DNA of 64,000 nucleotides. Origin: Hyphomicrobium sp. ghe19. GTDB lineage: Bacteria; Pseudomonadota; Alphaproteobacteria; Rhizobiales; Hyphomicrobiaceae. Location of the stretch: the NCBI RefSeq assembly GCF_902712875.1, contig NZ_LR743509.1:2990001-3054000 (forward strand), given 5' to 3'. A program made the translations under genes and the position numbers. Numbering within the stretch: position 1 is the stretch's first letter; each line of letters opens with the position of its first letter. Shown one piece after another: positions 1-8,956 of the stretch. Under the pieces are notes generated by a model. It did not search any database and was not told where the DNA came from. It saw only the letters and a list, made by a program, of their open reading frames with translations.

Positions 1-403
1 AGTACTGGACGTTGCGAAACTGTTTTCCGAGATGCTTCAGCAGCGGCGTCATCTTGTCGATGAACGGAGACCCGGCCGGTACCGGCAGCGCTTCACCTGC
101 GACGATCGTCCAGCCCCGAACAGGGGGCGAAATGAAGAGAAGTCCGGCCGAGACTTCGGGGTCATAAATCGCGCCGATACCGGAATCCCAGTTCGCGGGA
201 CGCAGGCCGGTCAATCCCAGCGCGGCAGCCACGGCGTCACTGTCGTCCGTTTGGATGGCAAGCCAAGCCATGTCGCGGCCGAATGCGCGCGGTTGGTCAG
301 GCGCATTCGCCAGCCGGACGTGGTGCGTCAGGAAACGCGGCACCAAGACCTTGCCGGCGATCACCGTGGTCAGGATTACGAGCGCGAAGACCGATATGAG
401 CAC
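1..403 (-). CDS. Membrane-anchored protein of unknown function (partial, 3' end outside window)
   Basis: An open frame on the minus strand runs from a GTG at 403 off the left edge of the window, giving about 134 residues. A TAA lies six codons upstream in the same frame, so the GTG at 403 is the earliest possible start; I see no strong ribosome binding site before it. The N-terminus (LISVFALVILTTVIAGKVLV) is one membrane segment or signal anchor, and the rest looks soluble with ordinary composition. I do not recognise the family. The frame was read directly from the sequence, and its codon use looks like that of the neighbouring genes. Confidence 0.55.
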   Translation of the reverse strand, partial: MLISVFALVILTTVIAGKVLVPRFLTHHVRLANAPDQPRAFGRDMAWLAIQTDDSDAVAAALGLTGLRPANWDSGIGAIYDPEVSAGLLFISPPVRGWTIVAGEALPVPAGSPFIDKMTPLLKHLGKQFRNVQY

Positions 404-612
404 GGATTGAGCCGCAGATTACCAGGGAACCCTCGCATCAATCTCTGGCGTGAGTTGCGGAATTTCTCAAGTAAGGGCGTCAAGGCCGTTGGTGAAAACT
501 TGAGGGTATGGCGACGCGCACTGCTCGCGTTCCGCGCGCCGGCCGGAGAGTTTTGGTGATGCTCGGCGACTCGCGTTCCGCGAGCCGGCCGCCAAGCATA
601 AACATCCGAAGC

Positions 613-640
613 AAAAAACCGGGGCCCGCACAGGCCCCGG
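613..640 (-). terminator. Rho-independent terminator of the porin gene
   Basis: Read on the minus strand, an 8-bp GC stem (CCGGGGCC / GGCCCCGG) with a short loop is followed by six T residues. It lies about 30 bp beyond the stop codon of the porin gene, where a terminator of that gene is expected. Confidence 0.85.
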
Positions 641-671
641 CTCAATACAGCGACGGGATTAGAATGTCTGC

Positions 672-1499
672 TTATGGTAGGTTTACGCCAGCCTGGAACA
701 CGAAACGGGCATCGGCATAACCGTTCGGGTCGTCCTGCTTGCTGATGCTCGTATCCCAGTACCGGAAGTCCATGAAGTACTTGTCTACGGTCAGCTTCAC
801 GCCCGCATTCCAGTAGGTGTAGGCGTCTGTGCCGGGATTGCAGGTGCCGCCGAACTCTCTGGTGCAATAGGCATCGAAGGTGCCGGCTCTATCTGCATTG
901 GTGTAACCGACCGCACCACTGATCGTCGGCGTAAATATGCCGAAGGCAGGAAGCGTGTAAGCCGCGTCGAATTCTCCCGTTTCCGTTGTCGGCGAGGCGA
1001 AGCCGACATCAGGCGTGACGTAACCAACGGCGGTCAGGCTCAGGTTCGTGATGGGCGTAATGGTCGCCGCAATTTTGAACTCGACATAGTCCGTGCCGGC
1101 GTCCGTCGGGTTGATCTGCGTGGCTTGGTGGCTTGGGTTCGTGTAGTACAACACTCCCAAATCCCAGCTGATCGGCCCGGTTACAGGCCTAACACCCGCA
1201 TACACGTCCAATTCCCATGGATTGCCGAGACCATCGTTGACGTTCGATCCCCAGAAATCGAGGTACCAAGTGAGGCTAGGCGTTCCGTAGGTAAACTCGA
1301 TGAACGGCTGGAAAGCCGGATCGTTATTCGTCAGCGAGATACCACGGAAGATATAGTCGCTCGTGCCCGTGATGGTGATCGAGTAGCCGAACTTCCGTTC
1401 GCCGTCCGCCGCATCGTCGGCAAGTGCCGCCGAGGACATGCCAAGCACAGCAATCGCTGCGAAACCGGCCGCCCCCAAGAAACCTTTGATATTCGTCAT
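672..1499 (-). CDS. TorF-family putative outer-membrane porin
   Basis: A 275-residue protein with a cleavable signal peptide (hydrophobic core about residues 5-20, then SSAALADD). The mature part alternates aromatic and polar residues as in a beta-barrel, with the opening SITITGTSDYIFRGISLT that is typical of the TorF-type family, and it ends in a short hydrophobic strand. It should sit in the outer membrane; the substrate is unknown. The ATG at 1499 is chosen because a GGGGG-containing ribosome site precedes it and the signal peptide starts there, although the frame stays open further upstream. The gene stands alone between a terminator and a divergent promoter region. Confidence 0.85.
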   Translation of the reverse strand: MTNIKGFLGAAGFAAIAVLGMSSAALADDAADGERKFGYSITITGTSDYIFRGISLTNNDPAFQPFIEFTYGTPSLTWYLDFWGSNVNDGLGNPWELDVYAGVRPVTGPISWDLGVLYYTNPSHQATQINPTDAGTDYVEFKIAATITPITNLSLTAVGYVTPDVGFASPTTETGEFDAAYTLPAFGIFTPTISGAVGYTNADRAGTFDAYCTREFGGTCNPGTDAYTYWNAGVKLTVDKYFMDFRYWDTSISKQDDPNGYADARFVFQAGVNLP

Positions 1500-1887
1500 A
1501 AGACAACCCCCGTCCCAGATCTGCGGCTCGCAAAACCCGCTCAATGCGGACAACGCGACTCTCAACCGCTCCGACGTAAGGAAAACTTTTTCGGTCTGTC
1601 CACACAAGTCATTACACGCAGCATATTGCGACTTATGCTGACGATGTAACCGTCGGGCCACTCTGCTGCGATAAGAAGCCGGCGTCCTGCAGATATGCAT
1701 TGAATTTGAGCAGCGAAACTCTTCGGTAAAGTGTGGCCGACGGTAATGTGCTGAAAAGGGTGGCAACTCAAGGTGCGGGGTTTTAGCTCGGGTCGGCGCC
1801 GGGATTCGGTCTCGTAGCCGTGTTAGGCATGATGTGCTCGCTAAGTTACTATTCCGGACCTGCCTCCCCCCTGATTAAACAGAGATC
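1500..1887. other. Divergent intergenic region between porin and SDR genes
   Basis: About 390 bp with no convincing gene. Both flanking genes point away from it, so promoters for both should lie here. Small open frames in this stretch overlap one another and have no recognisable product. Confidence 0.5.
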
Positions 1888-2628
1888 ATGAACCAGCCTC
1901 AGAACGACTTTCCGACCGCTCTCATCACCGGGGCCGCGCGCCGAATCGGCCGGGCGCTTGCCTTGGATCTCGCGAGCGACGGCTGGACCGTCGCCATCCA
2001 CTATCGAAAATCGGATGACGAAGCCGAGAGCCTCGTTCGCGACATTGTGGATAGAGGCGGCCGCGCACAATCGTTCCGCGCCGATCTTGCCGATCCCGAC
2101 GCCCCGCGACAGCTCATGGCCGACGTCGTCCGCGACCTCAGCCCGCCGACGGTGCTCATCAACAACGCTTCGGAATTTCAACCCGACACGATCCAGAGCC
2201 TGGAGGATGCCACTTGGGATCTTCATCTCGGCATCAATCTCAAGGCGCCGATGTTCCTCGCGCAGGCGATGGCCGCGAGCCTGCCATCAGGTTGCGAAGG
2301 CAACATCATCAACATCATCGATCAGCGCGTTTGGAATCTGACGCCGGAATTCTTCTCGTACACGATTTCGAAAGCCGGGCTTTGGACGGCGACGCGAACA
2401 CTCGCCCAGGCGCTCGCGCCACGCATCCGGGTCAATGCCATCGGTCCTGGTCCGGTGATGCGCAGCATCCATCAAACCGACGATGAATTCATTAGAGAGA
2501 GCAAGTCGACCCTGCTCCAACATGGCGCTTCTGCTGAGGAAATTGCGGCGACGGTGAGGTTCATCCTCGCTACGCCATCGCTGACCGGTCAGATGATCGC
2601 TCTCGATGGGGGACAGCATTTAACGTAA
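1888..2628 (+). CDS. SDR-family oxidoreductase, pteridine-reductase-like
   Basis: A 246-residue classical short-chain dehydrogenase/reductase. The nucleotide-binding glycine motif reads TGAARRIG near residue 15, the form seen in pteridine and dihydromonapterin reductases (PTR1, FolM). Other family landmarks are NNAS near residue 91 and the catalytic YTISK near residues 159-163, with GPGPV after the sixth strand. The arginine pair in the glycine motif favours NADPH. In Rhizobiales a gene of this type commonly lies close upstream of uvrC. The exact substrate cannot be read from sequence; a reduced pterin is the best guess. Confidence 0.8.
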   Translation: MNQPQNDFPTALITGAARRIGRALALDLASDGWTVAIHYRKSDDEAESLVRDIVDRGGRAQSFRADLADPDAPRQLMADVVRDLSPPTVLINNASEFQPDTIQSLEDATWDLHLGINLKAPMFLAQAMAASLPSGCEGNIINIIDQRVWNLTPEFFSYTISKAGLWTATRTLAQALAPRIRVNAIGPGPVMRSIHQTDDEFIRESKSTLLQHGASAEEIAATVRFILATPSLTGQMIALDGGQHLT

Positions 2629-2823
2629 ACCAAACGTTGCGGCGGCTCGCCCCTGCCGCAATCTGACCGCGCATCTTTCTCATTCCCGCCCCATTGCTCC
2701 GCGACTCTCGATTCGGGATCCCGCTGGGGGTTTATCAACATTTTATTAACGTTAAGCGTCTACGAACCTTAATGGTTTTGTTGGGCGCCTTTACGGGGGT
2801 GCCGCGTGCTTAAGGGTGTATTC

Positions 2824-4203
2824 ATGATTGGCCGTGCTCGGGCGCCATTGGCGTTCGTCATCGCAGCAGCCGCGCCTTTGGCTGCCATGTCTCTGCCGGT
2901 TCAGGCGGCGGATCTTCCTCAGGTCAAACTTAGCGCAAAGAACAAGGTTCCGGCGTGTGCCACGCCGGGACGGCTCATGGGCTTCCTCGAAAGCCGCAAC
3001 CGCAGCATCGACCCGCGCTTCGAAAAAATCGCCGCGGATTACATGCGCGTCGGCAACGAACTCAACATCCGCTGGGACATCGCCTTCTTCCAGATGATGC
3101 TCGAGACGGGCAACCTGACCTTCAAGGGCGACGTCTCCTCGAAACAGAACAACTTCGCCGGCATGGGCGCGACGGGCAAACATGTCCCCGGCGAAAGCTT
3201 CGCCGACGTCAGCACAGGCGTTAAAGCGCATCTCCAGCATCTCCTGCTCTATGCGGGCGAGCACCTCGACGATCCGGTCGCCGAACGCACGCGCAAAGTC
3301 CAGGAGTGGGGCGTCCTCACCGAGTGGCAGAAGACGCTCAACGGACCGATCGATTACAGCCAGCTTGCCAAGCAGTGGGCGCCGACATCCCGTCACTATG
3401 CCCGCGATATTGCTGCTCTTGCGGAGACGTTCTACGGCAGTCCGTGCAAGGGTGCCGACCCGAAGCCTGAGCTTCTTGCCTATGCGAAAACCGGCAACGC
3501 TCCGGCCGAGACCGGTGCGGTTGCCGACGCGACGCGCGTGCAAACCGCTTCAGTTGAAGACCCGAACAAATCGACTGCCAAGCTTTCCGGCGCCGATCTC
3601 GCGCGGCGCGCCGTTGAAGAAGCCCGCAAATCGGGCTCCTTCGTTCGCTCGGGTCTTGGCGGCGAATCCCTGATCGAGACAGCGAACGTCGCTCCGGCGG
3701 TCGGCGAACCCGAAGTCGCGGACCAGACACCCACAGCCTTCAAGATCATCAACGCGTCCGCGCCGTCAGACGACGCTTCGTCTGCGACCGATGCATCGGG
3801 CGCGGCAGCCGACATGCGCGGCCCGGCGGACTCAGCTCCTGTCGAGCCCCCCGCGAAGAAAACTTCGACCAAGAAAATCCAGACGGCTGCGCTCGGCGCC
3901 GGAACGAAAGCGTCCGTCACGGCGGGCGCCGCCACAAAGTCGGCGATCATGGTTCCGCCGAAGGGCGTCAAACCGAACTGCAAGGTCTGGACGGCGAGCT
4001 ATGGCGGCGGTCATTCCGTCATCATCCGCGCACGCGCCGATCAGCAAGACAATTACACCGTCCTCGATGTCAACGAAGGATCGGAAAAGCGAGAAGCCGA
4101 CGCCTACATCGCAGCCTACGCAAAGGGCGGCGAAACAGTCGGCGAATTCTCCAATCCCTCCCAGGCCCTCGACAAAGCTTTCGAGCTCTGCCCCGACGGC
4201 TGA
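2824..4203 (+). CDS. Secreted glucosaminidase-like protein, first of a tandem pair
   Basis: A 459-residue secreted protein. A signal peptide (about residues 1-28, ending PVQAA) precedes a domain of roughly 170 residues resembling glycoside hydrolase family 73 N-acetylglucosaminidases. Landmarks are a glutamate in FFQMMLETGNL, the QNNFAGMGATG segment and a later YAGEH. An alanine-, serine- and lysine-rich linker follows, then a C-terminal block of about 75 residues beginning CKVWTASYGGGHSVIIRA. The ATG at 2824 is chosen over a GTG 18 bp upstream because AAGGG lies seven bases before it and the signal peptide starts there. It probably trims peptidoglycan in the periplasm. The next gene is a paralogue with the same layout. 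Confidence 0.75.
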   Translation: MIGRARAPLAFVIAAAAPLAAMSLPVQAADLPQVKLSAKNKVPACATPGRLMGFLESRNRSIDPRFEKIAADYMRVGNELNIRWDIAFFQMMLETGNLTFKGDVSSKQNNFAGMGATGKHVPGESFADVSTGVKAHLQHLLLYAGEHLDDPVAERTRKVQEWGVLTEWQKTLNGPIDYSQLAKQWAPTSRHYARDIAALAETFYGSPCKGADPKPELLAYAKTGNAPAETGAVADATRVQTASVEDPNKSTAKLSGADLARRAVEEARKSGSFVRSGLGGESLIETANVAPAVGEPEVADQTPTAFKIINASAPSDDASSATDASGAAADMRGPADSAPVEPPAKKTSTKKIQTAALGAGTKASVTAGAATKSAIMVPPKGVKPNCKVWTASYGGGHSVIIRARADQQDNYTVLDVNEGSEKREADAYIAAYAKGGETVGEFSNPSQALDKAFELCPDG

Positions 4204-4233
4204 AACCAACACATAATCTCAAAGGATAGTTGA

Positions 4234-5697
4234 ATGGCGACTAAGTCGCTTGTATCGCGTATTATTGCCTGCACTCTAGCGTCTGCGTCGTTCGCGTTAG
4301 CGATCGACGCCGCCAACGCCGCTCCGCCCATTCGGACGAGCGAAAGCAACAAAGTTCCCGCTTGCGTTACGCCCGAGCGGCTCATGGCGTTCGTCAGCGA
4401 ACGCAATCCGAATGTTGATCCGCGCTACCGCGAAATCGCGCACTGGTACAAGCACTACGGCGAAGGCTGGCGCGTGCGGTGGGACTATGCGTTCTACCAG
4501 ATGGTCATCGAGACGAACTACCTGAAGTTCCGTCGCGAAGGCGGCAAGCGCGGTGACGTCTGGGAAAATCAAAACAACTTCGCCGGTATTGGCGCGACGG
4601 GCGGCGGCGTTCGCGGCGAATTCTTCCCCAACATAGAGACAGGCGTCCACGCGCAGATCCAGCACCTCGTCGCCTATTCGGGCGAACGTCTTGCGGCTCC
4701 GGTCGCAAAGCGCACGCGGGAGAACCAGGACGACATCGCAGCTCAGTCGAAGCGTCTCGGGCGGCCGGTGACATTCGGCGATCTCGCACGCCGCTGGGCA
4801 GCCGACCGCGCTTATGGCAAGTCGATCGACTTCATCGCCAGCCTCTATCAGAAGCGGTATTGCGATCCTGCGGCGCGTGCCGCCGAAGTGGATGCGGTTC
4901 CGGCTCCGCTGCCTATGCGCAGCGAATGGCGAGCCCCATTCCGTCCGCCGTCCGGACTTGGCGGTCCCGTGCCGGACGACAAGGCACCTTCGACGCCGGC
5001 TGCTGGTTCGAGTGAAAAGCAGCCTCTGGCCGGTTCGACTGAAAAGCAGCCTGCGGCTGCGGGCGTACCCAAAAAGCCGGCTGCGAAAGCTGCGAAAGGC
5101 GCGAAGCCTGCTTCCAAGCCTTCTGTCGCGTCCAAAACGCCGCCGAAGGCCAAGAAGACTTCGGCAAAAGAAGCGAACAGCAAGAAGCGCACACCCGACA
5201 GTTTCTCGCCTCAGCTCATGAATACTTCATGGGCTGGGACCACCGTTGTGGAGCGGCAATTGCCCGCTGAAAACAGCGGTCAGGACGATGTGGCGCGAGT
5301 TCCGGAGCCGGCGGTTCAACAGGCCGCGGCTCCGTCCGGCCTGTTTTCGACGCCGTGGCTTCCGACGTTCAAGATTTCGCCCTCCCCGCAAGAGCCTTCG
5401 CGTCTTGGCGGACCACTTCCAGCCGAACTCGGCGCGGCGGCAAAAGCTGCGGCGTCAGCTCCGGCGACGCCCTGCAAAGTGCTGGCCGCGAGTTACGGGG
5501 GCACCAAAACGTTGCTGATCCGCTCTCACGCGGGTGCTGAAACGCAGTACACCGCGCTGACGATCGTAGACGGCTTCGAGAAGTCCATGTTCGACGCGTA
5601 TGCGCGAACTGAAGCGGTCGGCGCCGAGATCGTCGGAGAGTACGCGACGGCGGAAGCTGCTCTCGTCGACGCCAAGTTCAACTGCCCTGAAAATTGA
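4234..5697 (+). CDS. Secreted glucosaminidase-like protein, second of a tandem pair
   Basis: A 487-residue paralogue of the preceding protein, 30 bp downstream and probably cotranscribed. It has a signal peptide (to about residue 29, DAANAA), the same catalytic-type domain (FYQMVIETNYL, then QNNFAGIGATGGG), a long Ala/Pro/Lys-rich linker with a short internal repeat (EKQPLAGS, then EKQPAAAG), and the same C-terminal block starting CKVLAASYGGTKTLLI and ending with a cysteine. Shared start and end with a variable middle indicates duplication followed by drift of the linker. The C-terminal block is not one I can name. Confidence 0.75.
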   Translation: MATKSLVSRIIACTLASASFALAIDAANAAPPIRTSESNKVPACVTPERLMAFVSERNPNVDPRYREIAHWYKHYGEGWRVRWDYAFYQMVIETNYLKFRREGGKRGDVWENQNNFAGIGATGGGVRGEFFPNIETGVHAQIQHLVAYSGERLAAPVAKRTRENQDDIAAQSKRLGRPVTFGDLARRWAADRAYGKSIDFIASLYQKRYCDPAARAAEVDAVPAPLPMRSEWRAPFRPPSGLGGPVPDDKAPSTPAAGSSEKQPLAGSTEKQPAAAGVPKKPAAKAAKGAKPASKPSVASKTPPKAKKTSAKEANSKKRTPDSFSPQLMNTSWAGTTVVERQLPAENSGQDDVARVPEPAVQQAAAPSGLFSTPWLPTFKISPSPQEPSRLGGPLPAELGAAAKAAASAPATPCKVLAASYGGTKTLLIRSHAGAETQYTALTIVDGFEKSMFDAYARTEAVGAEIVGEYATAEAALVDAKFNCPEN

Positions 5698-5738
5698 GCA
5701 CCAGCACGATCAGCGAACGGCGTGCCGACCAGAAGACA

Positions 5739-6710
5739 TTAATCGGACGATGGGGCAAAGTACTTGAGAGCGGCGGTCGAAGCGGCTCCGCCGACCACGC
5801 AAGGAATTCCGGCTACGCCCATCCCCGTCGCAGCAGCCGCGACGCAGCCGAGAGCGAAAACGGTTTGTCCGGTCTGCCCCCACCAGTTGTAGTTACGAAG
5901 ACTTTCCGGGCCTTTGGCCTTCAACTCGTCGATGGATGCGAGCGCGTCCTTGCGTAGTTTTGTCAGCTCGAGCGTTTCGGCGGCCTCGATGACTTCGGTA
6001 AGCGGCTTCCTGATTTTGGGATCGCTGTCGCTGGATATCTTTTTCAGAAGCAGCAGCAAATCGTCATTTCGCGACGCATTCTGCGCCAGCGTCCATTTCG
6101 CCATCGCGCCGATCGTCAACAGCTCGACCTTGTCCTTATCTTGCGAGAGTTCGAGCGCGCCCACGATGCGGCGGACGGGTGCTTCCCAGCCTGTGGCAAA
6201 ATAATAGCCCCAGTTGAGGTCGATGACGCCCGCATCGTCCTTGATCGAAATCGCCGTGAGGGTCGGCTTATCGCCGAACATGTATTTGTCGATCAGAACC
6301 TTGCGCGCCGGCATGCGCTCGACGAACTTCGCCATCGTGTCGCGCCAGCGCGGGAGCCCCGAATAGGCGATCGCCTTGACGACGAGGACCTGGTCTTCGG
6401 GCGGCAGTGGAAACATCTTCGAGATGAGATCGTCGGCCATCTCCGGATTGGAGCCAAGGACACCCGCCACGAAGCCGATGTAGACTCCCGCCTGATCCAC
6501 TTCCCTGATCGAGCCCTGCGCCGACATCGCCTTCACGGCTTCAGGCGCCCGTCGAGGCTCGGGATTTTTGCGGTAGCCGTTAATCCATTTCAGAAGCTCT
6601 TGCGCGTTCTCGAATGGCTTTACCGGCTTTTCCTTCATCGGCTTTGCCAGCGCCAACGCCGGCAAGACAACGATCAACGCGAGGCCGAGAACGGCGATGA
6701 CGCGACGCAT
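5739..6710 (-). CDS. Secreted helical protein of unknown function
   Basis: A 323-residue protein converging on the glucosaminidase pair. It has a signal peptide (MRRVIAVLGLALIVVLPALA), a largely helical body rich in Leu, Lys and Asp, and a hydrophobic glycine/alanine-rich segment near the C-terminus (about residues 285-315) that could be one membrane segment or hairpin. The ATG at 6710 has GAGGGGGG just upstream, which settles the start. I do not recognise the family. The helical repeats before the hydrophobic end could form a solenoid, but that is an impression only. Confidence 0.65.
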   Translation of the reverse strand: MRRVIAVLGLALIVVLPALALAKPMKEKPVKPFENAQELLKWINGYRKNPEPRRAPEAVKAMSAQGSIREVDQAGVYIGFVAGVLGSNPEMADDLISKMFPLPPEDQVLVVKAIAYSGLPRWRDTMAKFVERMPARKVLIDKYMFGDKPTLTAISIKDDAGVIDLNWGYYFATGWEAPVRRIVGALELSQDKDKVELLTIGAMAKWTLAQNASRNDDLLLLLKKISSDSDPKIRKPLTEVIEAAETLELTKLRKDALASIDELKAKGPESLRNYNWWGQTGQTVFALGCVAAAATGMGVAGIPCVVGGAASTAALKYFAPSSD

Positions 6711-6842
6711 AACACCCCCCTCGGCGCTACTTTTTCCCCAATGTCCTAAAGAGCTTGCACACCACGCCCCTGGCGTGTTGATTTTGTGGCGCAAGCGCGA
6801 TGCCTTGCTTGACCTCGGCGGCAGCCCAACTTTAGGTGCGCC

Positions 6843-8834
6843 ATGACCGAAGAGCCGACAACATCCACATCGCCCCCGGAAACGCCCGTAAAGACGGGCC
6901 CGGAAGTGATTGCCGCGTATTTGAAGAACCTGCCGCAGAGCCCCGGCGTCTACCGGATGCTCGATGTCGCAGGCGAGGTGATCTACGTCGGCAAGGCGCG
7001 CTCGCTCCGCGCCCGCGTCTCCAACTATGCACGCCTCAACGGCCATACGAACCGAATAGCTCGTATGATCCTTGCGACGGCATCAATGGAGTTCGTCACC
7101 GTCCGGACTGAGGCCGAAGCGCTTCTCTTGGAAGCGAACCTCATCAAGCGCTTCCGGCCGCGCTTCAACGTGTTGATGCGGGACGACAAGTCGTTTCCCT
7201 ACATTCTCATCTGCCGCGACCATCCGGCGCCCGCAGTGATGAAGCATCGGGGCGCTCGGAATCGCAAGGGCGACTACTTCGGTCCGTTCGCTTCGGCCGG
7301 AGCGGTCGGTCGCACAGTCAACATGCTGCAGCGAGCGTTTCTTCTGCGCTCGTGCTCCGACAGCGTCTACGAGAGCCGGACGCGGCCGTGCCTGCTCTAT
7401 CAAATCAAGCGTTGCTCGGCGCCGTGCACGGGCGAAATCGGTCTCGATGACTATGCGGTGCTCGTCGATGAGGCTCAGCGGTTCTTGAGCGGCGGCAGCC
7501 AGACGGTCCGCCGCATGTACCAAGACCTCATGCAAGAGGCCGCCGACAAACTCGAGTTCGAGACGGCCGCCAAATACCGGAACCGGCTCTGGGCCCTCGC
7601 GCACGTTACGGCAGACCAGTCGATAAATCCGGAAGGCGTCGAGGAAGCCGATGTCTTCGCCGCCTATCAGGATGGCGGGCAGACATGCATTCAGGTGTTC
7701 TTCTTCCGGACGGGCCAGAACTGGGGCAATCGCGCCTATTATCCGAAAGCCGACCGCTCGCTCAACGTCGAGGACGTGCTCGATAGTTTCATCGCGCAGT
7801 TCTACGACGATAAGCCGGTGCCGCGGCTGATCCTGCTATCGCACGACATTGCGGAGCGGGAGCTTCTCGCCGAGGCTTTATCGACGAAAGCGGAGAGAAA
7901 AGTCGAAATCCGCGTTCCGTCGCGCGGGACGAAATCGACGATCGTCGAGCATGCGCTCGCGAACGCGCGGGAAGCCTTGGGCCGGAAGCTCGCCGAGAGT
8001 TCGTCGCAAGCACGGCTTCTCGAAGGCATCGCCGAGCGGTTCGCGCTGCCCTCGGTTCCACGCCGCATCGAGGTGTTCGACAACAGCCACACCGGCGGTA
8101 CGAACGCCGTCGGCGCGATGATCGTCGCGGGGCCTGAGGGCTTCGTCAAAGGCCAGTACCGGAAATTCAACATCAAATCTCCGGATACGGCGCCTGGAGA
8201 CGATTACGCGATGATGCGCGAGGTGCTGACGCGCCGGTTCAAGCGGATCGCGGATGCCGAAGTGCTGGAAGAAATCGAAACGGAAGTCGAAGAGATCGAA
8301 GCGGACGTGGCGGCCGGACCGTTAGTGCCCGTCGTCGTCGCAGAAGACGATACCGTCGAGGATCGCGCATTTCCGGACCGGCCGGATCTCGTTCTGATCG
8401 ACGGCGGCCTCGGGCAGCTTTCCGTCGCGCGCGAAGTGCTCGCCGGATTTGGCCTGCACGACATTGCGCTGATCGGCGTTGCAAAGGGGCCCGATCGCGA
8501 TGCGGGCCGCGAGCATTTTCATATCCCCGGCCGGGACCGGCCGATCATGCTCGAAGCCAAGGACCCGGTTCTCTATTTCGTTCAACGCCTGCGCGACGAA
8601 GCGCATCGCTTCGCGATCGGCACCCATCGGGCAAAACGTGCGAAATCGCTTGGCGTCAATCCGCTCGACGAGATCGAAGGCATCGGCCCAACGCGCAAAC
8701 GGGCGCTTTTGAAGCACTTTGGCTCAGCGAAGGCCGTATCGCGGGCCGGTATCGAAGATTTGAAGGCTGTGGAGGGCATATCCGCCGATATGGCCAAGAA
8801 AATCTACGATTTCTTCCACGAGCGGGCGGGCTAG
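6843..8834 (+). CDS. uvrC: Excinuclease ABC subunit C
   Basis: A 663-residue UvrC, which makes both incisions flanking a bulky lesion after UvrA and UvrB have loaded. The GIY-YIG nuclease domain is at about residues 28-110 (PGVYRMLD, then VIYVGKA). A UVR motif that contacts UvrB lies near residue 215-250, the RNase H-like C-terminal nuclease near 410-570 ([17 protein letters not shown], then [11 protein letters not shown]), and a helix-hairpin-helix pair in the last 60 residues ([18 protein letters not shown]). An acidic stretch (about residues 470-495) lies within the nuclease half. AGGTG five bases before the ATG supports the start. Confidence 0.97.
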   Translation: MTEEPTTSTSPPETPVKTGPEVIAAYLKNLPQSPGVYRMLDVAGEVIYVGKARSLRARVSNYARLNGHTNRIARMILATASMEFVTVRTEAEALLLEANLIKRFRPRFNVLMRDDKSFPYILICRDHPAPAVMKHRGARNRKGDYFGPFASAGAVGRTVNMLQRAFLLRSCSDSVYESRTRPCLLYQIKRCSAPCTGEIGLDDYAVLVDEAQRFLSGGSQTVRRMYQDLMQEAADKLEFETAAKYRNRLWALAHVTADQSINPEGVEEADVFAAYQDGGQTCIQVFFFRTGQNWGNRAYYPKADRSLNVEDVLDSFIAQFYDDKPVPRLILLSHDIAERELLAEALSTKAERKVEIRVPSRGTKSTIVEHALANAREALGRKLAESSSQARLLEGIAERFALPSVPRRIEVFDNSHTGGTNAVGAMIVAGPEGFVKGQYRKFNIKSPDTAPGDDYAMMREVLTRRFKRIADAEVLEEIETEVEEIEADVAAGPLVPVVVAEDDTVEDRAFPDRPDLVLIDGGLGQLSVAREVLAGFGLHDIALIGVAKGPDRDAGREHFHIPGRDRPIMLEAKDPVLYFVQRLRDEAHRFAIGTHRAKRAKSLGVNPLDEIEGIGPTRKRALLKHFGSAKAVSRAGIEDLKAVEGISADMAKKIYDFFHERAG

Positions 8835-8956
8835 CGGCAATTATTTGAGTCTAGCCAGAAAGGCGCTTGCTGCCCTATTTTCGCGGCACTTGGGGGCCAT
8901 GGGCCTACTTCCCGATTGTCATTTCGCTGTTGTCATTCAAAGGTTCTGTTCTGCCG

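Noticed and set aside
2741..2775. TTAA-rich stretch before the glucosaminidase pair as a CtrA site
   Set aside because: The TTAA copies are two bases apart or wrongly spaced, so the TTAA-N7-TTAA pattern is not met.
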